From: a bacterium
GTDB lineage: Bacteria; Patescibacteriota; Minisyncoccia; Phycocordibacterales; SBAW01
NCBI GenBank assembly: GCA_030647845.1
Contig: JAUSIO010000038.1
Location: 1-18,689, forward strand
DNA length: 18,689 nucleotides
Direction of reading: 5' to 3'
Part shown: one piece after another, positions 13,931 through 18,689 of the stretch
How positions within the stretch are numbered: the stretch's first letter is position 1
Layout: every line of letters begins with the position of its first letter
The notes under the pieces: model-generated
What the model was told of the DNA's origin: nothing
The model's database searches: none
Seen by the model: only the letters and a program-made list of their open reading frames with translations
Made by a program: the position numbers and the translations under genes

Positions 13931-15144
13931 AACTCGCCGCGATGACGGTACACTTTGTGGAACGCTTCTACCACATCATCGAGATCTTTTTTGTTGAGAC
14001 CGGGATACATCATTTCGTGCAAAAGGAGCTCACTCCCATACAGCCGCTCGGCTGTGGGGCACAGGCCCGGCACCTGCCCGAAGAGCGGCATACGGTAGAT
14101 TGGTTTTACATATCCGCCCGATATTGACGCATCGGGAAGCTCGGCAAGAAGTGCCTCGACAAACCGCGCGCGCGGAATGCCCACGACTTTTTCGTCATAC
14201 AAAAATGGCTGCATATAAAAGACGTGCTCGCTCTGTGGGCGCTCGGGTGCAGGTGCCAGGCCCGGCATATCGCGGGTGCGTGCCGCTATATACGCGCAGT
14301 TCTCGCGCCGTTTGGCAACGAGTGCATCGAGTTTTTTAAGTTGCTCACGCCCTATCGCCGCTTGGATTTCGGTAAGGCGGTAGTTTTGCCCCACCATATT
14401 GGTAAGGTCTTTGACCCCCTTTGCCTCGACCACCGCCTCGGCGTGGTTGCGTATCAGCTGGAGACGCTCCGCGAGCGCGTCGTCGTCGGTCACTGCAACG
14501 CCGCCTTCGCCGGTGTGGATGTGTTTGTGGAAGTTAAGCGAGTAGACGCCAATGTCCCCGAGCGTGCCAACTTTTTTACCTTTGTAAGAGGCGCCGGGGG
14601 CTTGCGCAGCATCTTCGATTATTTTGAGGTTGTGTTTTTTTGCGATAGTACAGATGGCATCGGCGTCGTACGCGCCGCCAAATAGGTCAACCACAACGAT
14701 AGCCTTGGTGCGTGGAGTTATCGCCGCCTCGACCGACTTGGGGTCGAGGCAAAAATACTCGGGCTCCACATCGGCAAAGACGGGCACGCCGCCATACCAG
14801 AGAATGCACGAAACCGACGCGACCATAGTGTAGGGCGAGACAATCACCTCGTCGCCCGGACGAATGCCGAGTGCGCCCACGGCTGCGATAAGGCACGATG
14901 TTGCCGAGTTCATCGCGACGGCATGCTTAACACAAAACTTTTCTGCCCATTCTTTTTCGAATGCTTTAACCTCGGGCCCGCCGTAAAAGTCCGGGTGCCA
15001 CACGCCAATATATTGCGAGAGCACACCGGAGTCCAATACGCGCATGACGGCTGTTTTTTCTTCCACGCCGATAGGGTTGTACACAGGAAATAAGCGGTCT
15101 CTGCCGCGCACCGGCTTGCCTCCATTAATCGCAAGTTCTGACAT
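13927..15144 (-). CDS. DegT/DnrJ/EryC1/StrS-family sugar aminotransferase
   Basis: A 405-residue PLP-dependent aminotransferase that aminates a keto-sugar. MNSATSCL (78-85) binds the cofactor phosphate, IIEDAAQAPG (175-184) carries the Asp that contacts the pyridine nitrogen, and SLNFHKHIHTGEGG (202-215) holds the predicted Schiff-base lysine at 207. QNYRLTEIQAAIG (253-265) is the usual late motif. By position it is the candidate PseC, adding the 4-amino group to the PseB product. However, the adjacent Gfo/Idh oxidoreductase also recalls WlbA/WlbE-type pairs that oxidise and aminate C3, so the position of amination is open. The start at 15144 comes four bases after the Gfo/Idh stop. A -10-like TATTAT lies at 15151-15156 but without a good -35. 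Confidence 0.88.
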   Translation of the reverse strand: MSELAINGGKPVRGRDRLFPVYNPIGVEEKTAVMRVLDSGVLSQYIGVWHPDFYGGPEVKAFEKEWAEKFCVKHAVAMNSATSCLIAAVGALGIRPGDEVIVSPYTMVASVSCILWYGGVPVFADVEPEYFCLDPKSVEAAITPRTKAIVVVDLFGGAYDADAICTIAKKHNLKIIEDAAQAPGASYKGKKVGTLGDIGVYSLNFHKHIHTGEGGVAVTDDDALAERLQLIRNHAEAVVEAKGVKDLTNMVGQNYRLTEIQAAIGREQLKKLDALVAKRRENCAYIAARTRDMPGLAPAPERPQSEHVFYMQPFLYDEKVVGIPRARFVEALLAELPDASISGGYVKPIYRMPLFGQVPGLCPTAERLYGSELLLHEMMYPGLNKKDLDDVVEAFHKVYRHRGEL

Positions 15145-15148
15145 ATCG

Positions 15149-16009
15149 TTATAATACTTTTTTTTCGGTCGCTAGTGCTTCGGCAATGCTCGGGTGTGGG
15201 CGCGTGGTGCCATCTAAAACAGCGAGCGCATGCCGGTACAGGTTCGGTAATGCATCTTGTATGTTTGTTTGTATGCTACGTGCAGTACCCAATGTCTTAA
15301 ACCCTCGATACATGGGGTCAGGTTTCGGCCGCTCTATGAGCAGTTGCCGGCCACCATTTACAAATCGCACGCGACCACGGCTCATAAGTATATCAATCTC
15401 AAAAACCGAGTAGGCACGCACGTCGCCTTGGGTGAGTTCGAGCTTTATCTTGTCGCCCACCAGACAGCGGGCGAGGTCAACCAAGTGCGAACCGTTGTGC
15501 AAGAGCGAGCCAGTATAAATGCCCCGCACGGCGATAATGCTACCCCACTTACCATTCGCAATGTCAGCGGCGAGTTTTGCAACCGTAGGGTCAAATCGAC
15601 GCGAGTAGTTGACGATAGTCGGGGGCAAACGCAATTTTTGCATTATTGCTATATCACCCATGTGTGCGACAACCGGTTTTTCGCAGATAATCAACTTTGG
15701 TTTGAGCTTCGAAAGTCGTGCAAGTATGCGCACGTGCGTGTGGTCGGGCGTCGCAACAACAACGATGTCCGGCTTTTCTATTTTATACAATGCTTCAATG
15801 CTCGGGAAACACTTGGCACGCCATCGCTTTGCTTCTCTTGTACCACGCACGGCGTCTTGGTCGACAAAGCCGAGTAAGGCGAGGCGAGGATTTTTTTGTA
15901 TCGCATGCGCGTGCGTTAAGATATTTTTTGATTTAGGTGCATCAAAAGACGCGCTGATGCGCCCGGCGCCGATAATTGCTACAGTATATTTTTTTTGTTT
16001 AGAGCTCAT
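15149..16009 (-). CDS. Gfo/Idh/MocA-family NAD(P)-dependent oxidoreductase
   Basis: A 286-residue oxidoreductase, shorter than the usual 320-370. VAIIGAGRIS (10-19) is the Rossmann dinucleotide loop, VVVATPDHTH (83-92) the second conserved strand, and CEKPVV (109-114) the EKP motif with the catalytic lysine at 111. NYSRRFDP and HNGSHLVDLARC in the second domain fit the substrate-binding region with a histidine. It probably oxidises or reduces a sugar hydroxyl. Neighbouring DegT and cytidylyltransferase genes suggest a nucleotide-sugar or nonulosonate substrate. The gene overlaps the upstream SpsF copy by 11 bases. The shortness suggests a trimmed C-terminal domain, not a frameshift, since the frame is intact. 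Confidence 0.83.
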   Translation of the reverse strand: MSSKQKKYTVAIIGAGRISASFDAPKSKNILTHAHAIQKNPRLALLGFVDQDAVRGTREAKRWRAKCFPSIEALYKIEKPDIVVVATPDHTHVRILARLSKLKPKLIICEKPVVAHMGDIAIMQKLRLPPTIVNYSRRFDPTVAKLAADIANGKWGSIIAVRGIYTGSLLHNGSHLVDLARCLVGDKIKLELTQGDVRAYSVFEIDILMSRGRVRFVNGGRQLLIERPKPDPMYRGFKTLGTARSIQTNIQDALPNLYRHALAVLDGTTRPHPSIAEALATEKKVL

Positions 16010-16760
16010 CTGGTTTTTTTCGCCGTACGTTTTTATTCATTGTGGCGATATCTGGGTGTGCTTGTAAAAAGCGTACAACATCTTCTGCGCTGAAGTCGGG
16101 GTTTTTAGGATACAACGCCTCAAATATAGCGCTAATCACTTGGTAATCAACAACTTCATCAAGAACTACCCGCAACCAAGGCGCTGTTGCTTCTTTGGGC
16201 GCCAGCACATTGCGCATGTGGTAGTGCTCGGGGTGTGTATATATGTAATACGTAACGTGCGCGCGATCTGTGGGGTCTTGTGTGTGTGCCGCGACTCCAG
16301 CCAAAAGCGAAGTCTTGAACACTTGCACCTCAAACCCGCCCGTAGGATACGTCGGGTTAAGATTGTTCGCTACATAGTCGACATCGTGTTTAAAAAACTC
16401 TTCGAGACACTCGTCGACACTACGGTGGTCAATGGCCGGGCAGTCGCCGCTTATCTCGACTATAACTTCCGCACCAACCGACTGCGCAGCGCCAAGGATG
16501 CGGCCGAGCACATCTTGCTCACTCCCGCGAAAAACTTCAACGCCGAGCTCGCGCGCCAATTTCTCAAGCACATCATCTTGCGCGTTGGTCGTCGTCGCAA
16601 GACAAATAGCGTCCAGGTATGCACTGCGCTTGAGGCGCTCTATGATATGCCACAACACCGGCTTACCCACCAACGGCATGAGCACCTTCCCTGGCAGACG
16701 GGTCGAGGTCATCCGCGCTTCTAGAGTGGCGACAATACGCTCGGTGCGACCGTTATACAT
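15999..16760 (-). CDS. SpsF-type cytidylyltransferase (copy 2)
   Basis: A 253-residue paralogue of the 3912-4685 gene. It begins with IVATLEARMTSTRLPGKVL after a short lead of MYNGRTER, then has FRGSEQDVLGRI and ISGDCPAIDH, the family's metal and nucleotide motifs. The first motif carries LEARMTS instead of the IQARMGS of copy 1, so the two copies are well diverged and probably act on different sugars. The start at 16760 was chosen because the strand IVATLEARM follows at once; it overlaps the GNAT stop by eight bases. An open frame further upstream runs through the GNAT gene and is rejected. Being in the same operon as PseB and the DegT enzyme, this copy is the better candidate for CMP-pseudaminate synthesis. 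Confidence 0.85.
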   Translation of the reverse strand: MYNGRTERIVATLEARMTSTRLPGKVLMPLVGKPVLWHIIERLKRSAYLDAICLATTTNAQDDVLEKLARELGVEVFRGSEQDVLGRILGAAQSVGAEVIVEISGDCPAIDHRSVDECLEEFFKHDVDYVANNLNPTYPTGGFEVQVFKTSLLAGVAAHTQDPTDRAHVTYYIYTHPEHYHMRNVLAPKEATAPWLRVVLDEVVDYQVISAIFEALYPKNPDFSAEDVVRFLQAHPDIATMNKNVRRKKPDEL

Positions 16761-17286
16761 ATGACACGTTTGGATTAAAGCACGAAAAAAATACTTTGTC
16801 GGAAAGCTCTCCACTCGCTTCATCGCGATACTGGTTCTTGAGCGATGTTTCAACCTCAAACCCGGCCGCGGTGTACGCCTTGATAGAGCCGATATTACGT
16901 GAGTCGATACTGGCGGAAAGTTTACGGATGCCGAGCTCCCCAAAGGCAACACGTGTCGCGAGCCCGACCGCCTCACGGCCGTAGCCTCTGCCCCACGCAT
17001 CGCGCTCGCCAATGACGGTTACGAGGTCCGAGACGCCGTTGTGCTTGTCGATGGGACCGATTTTTATGTTGCCGATGTGCCGGCCGCCTTTTACTTCGCA
17101 TATTGCGTACATATGCCAGTTTCCCGTCTTTATGCCGTCGCGCAGATGTTTAACGGCATCTTCGCGAGTAATATTACGTGCAAAAAGAAAGCGTGTTACC
17201 TCTGGATCACAGAACCACGATAGATAGCGCTCAGTAAAGTCATCTTCGGTAAGCGACCGTAGGTATATACTATTCCCTTTTTTCAT
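16753..17286 (-). CDS. GNAT N-acetyltransferase, RimJ/PseH-like
   Basis: A 177-residue single-domain GNAT. The opening IYLRSLTEDDFTERYLSWFCDPEVTRFL is typical of RimJ/RimL-type and PseH-like enzymes. RDAWGRGYGREAVGLA (95-110) is the acetyl-CoA pyrophosphate loop, and IDSRNIGSIKAYTAAGFEVE (127-146) is the C-terminal strand-helix with the conserved Asn. By position it is the best PseH candidate, acetylating the 4-amino group of the DegT product with acetyl-CoA. It overlaps both neighbours (17 and 8 bases), so the three genes appear translationally coupled. Acceptor specificity is inferred from context only. Confidence 0.85.
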   Translation of the reverse strand: MKKGNSIYLRSLTEDDFTERYLSWFCDPEVTRFLFARNITREDAVKHLRDGIKTGNWHMYAICEVKGGRHIGNIKIGPIDKHNGVSDLVTVIGERDAWGRGYGREAVGLATRVAFGELGIRKLSASIDSRNIGSIKAYTAAGFEVETSLKNQYRDEASGELSDKVFFSCFNPNVSYV

Positions 17287-17788
17287 AGTCTTTCTTTACC
17301 ATACGCCAATACACTACGTCTATGCGGCGTCTGCCAATTCGGAAATGTGCGCGCTTTACTCGGGTGCGCTTCCAACCGAGCTTCTGCATAAGCGCATTGA
17401 ACGCTGGGTTCGCCGAGCCGGCAGTGAGCGAAGTTAGCCCGAGTTTGTCGAATGCAAAGGCACTCGCCACACGTATCGCCTCGCCGCCGTATCCTTTGCC
17501 TCGGGCTTTTTTCTCGCCAATCATAATAGAGAGGTCCGCACTGCGGCCCCTGCCGCGGCGCAAAAATAAATTCCCGATATGCTTTTTATCAGCGATGATA
17601 GCCAAGTAACAATCTTTTGATGTGCGAGTGTCGGCGACAAATTCTTTAAGTTCCCGAAGTGTCGTTCTTGTGCCGCGCCGGCGCGTATAGCGTTGTGTAC
17701 ACGGGTCGTTCATCCACGCCACATAGCGGTAGCCAACGTCACTTGTTCGCAGAGGTCGCAAGAGTACTTTGGATTGTGTTGGTATCAT
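17270..17788 (-). CDS. GNAT N-acetyltransferase, second copy
   Basis: A 172-residue GNAT in tandem with the 16753-17286 gene but clearly diverged from it. VLLRPLRTSDVGYRYVAWMNDP (8-29) opens it as in RimJ-like enzymes, and EKKARGKGYGGEAIRVA (92-108) is the acetyl-CoA loop. The normal Asn of the C-terminal motif sits in GSANPAFNALMQKLGW (124-139). The C-terminus is strongly basic (RTRVKRAHFRIGRRR). Two GNATs beside a nonulosonate pathway suit the two amino groups of a di-N-acyl sugar, or one amine and one other acceptor. Its start overlaps the amidase stop by four bases (ATGA). Confidence 0.8.
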   Translation of the reverse strand: MIPTQSKVLLRPLRTSDVGYRYVAWMNDPCTQRYTRRRGTRTTLRELKEFVADTRTSKDCYLAIIADKKHIGNLFLRRGRGRSADLSIMIGEKKARGKGYGGEAIRVASAFAFDKLGLTSLTAGSANPAFNALMQKLGWKRTRVKRAHFRIGRRRIDVVYWRMVKKDYEKRE

Positions 17789-18689
17789 TTTTTATTTTGA
17801 TACCCTTGTCGCTCACGCGCATACATGGATCGTGCCGGTATCATACCAAGCGATTCTAAGTAACCAAGGAATTCGAGCAGTAAATAGTCATTGTATTTGC
17901 GTGCAACTATTTGGATACCGAATGGTAGCCCGTTTTCTGAGGTGAACACAGGCGCGCTAACCACCGGAAGATGCGTCAGCGTCCACATAAGTGCCGGGTC
18001 AGGAAGTTCCGTTTTGTTTCTTGCCGGCGCTTCGCCTGCGGTACTTAAGGAAATAAGGATATCAAAGTCGCCGAAGTATGCGTCCATTTTGTATATCATC
18101 GATGTCTGAAGATCTATGGCTATTTTAAAATCTTCGATTGTAATAGCCGCCCCTCGCTCGATGAGTTCGTTCATAATGGGGGACAAAAAATCAGCCTCTG
18201 CATACTCATTTTGAAAATAATAGGAAAGCGATTTGTCATATATGGTTGCATGGGTCTCATGAGTTTTTTCCATAATCTTCGGCAATGGCGCGTCAGCGAC
18301 CGCGACACCTTGGTGCGTGGCAAGTGTGTGTATAAAACGTTCGAGTGCATCTTTGGCCGCCTTTGACGCATAGTCCCAGGTGTGCGTGCGGGCAAATCCT
18401 ACCCGCCACGGCCTCTGTTTTCCTTTGTGCTGGCGTGTTTCATCGCCGAGCGCGGCGTGACTGATAGGATAATTTTTTCCATGTACACGCATAGCATCAA
18501 ACATACGCCGCAGATCTCTTTGGTACACGGTAAAAAAGCCAACCGTGTCCAAACTGTCAGTGGTCTTGAGCATGCCAGTGCGCGGGATGGTGCCGAAAGA
18601 CGGTTTCATAGCATAGACACCGCAAAAACTCGCGGGCCGAACGATAGAACCAGCGGTCTGCGTACCAGTCGCGGCCGGCACCATCCCAA
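17785..18689 (-). CDS. Amidase-signature hydrolase, N-terminus cut by window edge
   Basis: The C-terminal 300 or so residues of an amidase-signature enzyme; the first part lies beyond the right edge. The signature GTQTAGSIVRPASFCGVYAMKPSFG is visible near the edge, with its serine in TAGSI as the expected nucleophile. The lysine and cis-serine of the triad would be encoded outside the window. HLPVVSAPVFTSENGLPFGIQI near the end is the usual late amidase motif. It could be a GatA-type subunit, but QTAGSIVRPA and the sugar-operon setting fit a stand-alone amidase better. Possible roles are removing an N-acyl group from an intermediate or releasing an acid for the ligase; both are inference. It shows operon C continues to the right. 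Confidence 0.82.
   Translation of the reverse strand, partial: GMVPAATGTQTAGSIVRPASFCGVYAMKPSFGTIPRTGMLKTTDSLDTVGFFTVYQRDLRRMFDAMRVHGKNYPISHAALGDETRQHKGKQRPWRVGFARTHTWDYASKAAKDALERFIHTLATHQGVAVADAPLPKIMEKTHETHATIYDKSLSYYFQNEYAEADFLSPIMNELIERGAAITIEDFKIAIDLQTSMIYKMDAYFGDFDILISLSTAGEAPARNKTELPDPALMWTLTHLPVVSAPVFTSENGLPFGIQIVARKYNDYLLLEFLGYLESLGMIPARSMYARERQGYQNKK

Noticed and set aside
15142..15156. Internal promoter for the DegT gene from a TATTAT six bases before its ATG
   Set aside because: No acceptable -35 lies upstream, and the gene is only four bases from the preceding stop in a tightly coupled operon.
16761..17012. N-terminal extension of SpsF copy 2
   Set aside because: It overlaps the GNAT gene and its residues are arginine- and serine-rich noise; the nucleotide-binding strand starts just after the ATG at 16760.

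Overview
This window is a dense bacterial surface-sugar biosynthesis locus of about 50% G+C. The genes overlap or nearly touch. The best-supported theme is a pathway to a nonulosonic (sialic-acid-like) sugar of the pseudaminic acid type. The diagnostic gene is a PseI-type synthase (8893-9939). A PseB-type UDP-GlcNAc 4,6-dehydratase (9953-10942, minus), a DegT aminotransferase, stand-alone and fused GNAT acyltransferases, and two SpsF-type cytidylyltransferases support it. No taxonomic marker gene is present. Extreme compactness, short or absent 5' leaders and the near absence of Shine-Dalgarno motifs suggest an uncultivated, streamlined lineage, possibly of the Patescibacteria/CPR type. That placement is an inference of low confidence.

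Layout: (1) 1-82, short flank with no supported gene. (2) 83-831, a small islet carrying a MazEF-type toxin-antitoxin pair (minus), with near-identical 33-bp direct repeats at its left edge (83-115) and just beyond its right edge (832-864). The repeats are the last ten codons plus stop of the neighbouring ABC exporter gene. (3) 832-4685, minus operon A: SpsF-type cytidylyltransferase, class III (GSA-type) aminotransferase, and an ABC exporter resembling lipid-linked-glycan flippases. (4) 4686-4757, a 72-bp divergent promoter region. (5) 4758-9939, plus operon B: RmlD-like SDR, NodU/TobZ-type carbamoyltransferase, aldo/keto reductase, GT2 glycosyltransferase, PseI-type synthase. (6) 9953-18689, minus operon C, in transcription order from the right edge: amidase (cut by the window), GNAT, GNAT, second SpsF, Gfo/Idh/MocA oxidoreductase, DegT aminotransferase, an unassigned GT-B-like protein, an AMP-forming ligase fused to a GNAT domain, PseB.

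Proposed working model (inference): PseB and the DegT enzyme make a UDP-4-amino sugar. One or more GNAT modules acylate it. The unassigned 13091-13930 protein may fill the PseG (UDP-removal) slot. PseI condenses the freed hexose with phosphoenolpyruvate, and one SpsF enzyme activates the product with CTP. The ligase-GNAT fusion, amidase, carbamoyltransferase, SDR, aldo/keto reductase and Gfo/Idh enzyme look like tailoring functions, so the final sugar may be unusual. GT2 and the ABC exporter would attach and export it. The second SpsF plus GSA-type aminotransferase may define a second activated sugar.

No tRNA, rRNA, CRISPR array, insertion sequence or clear intrinsic terminator was seen. No gap longer than 300 bases lacks a gene; the longest is 1-209.
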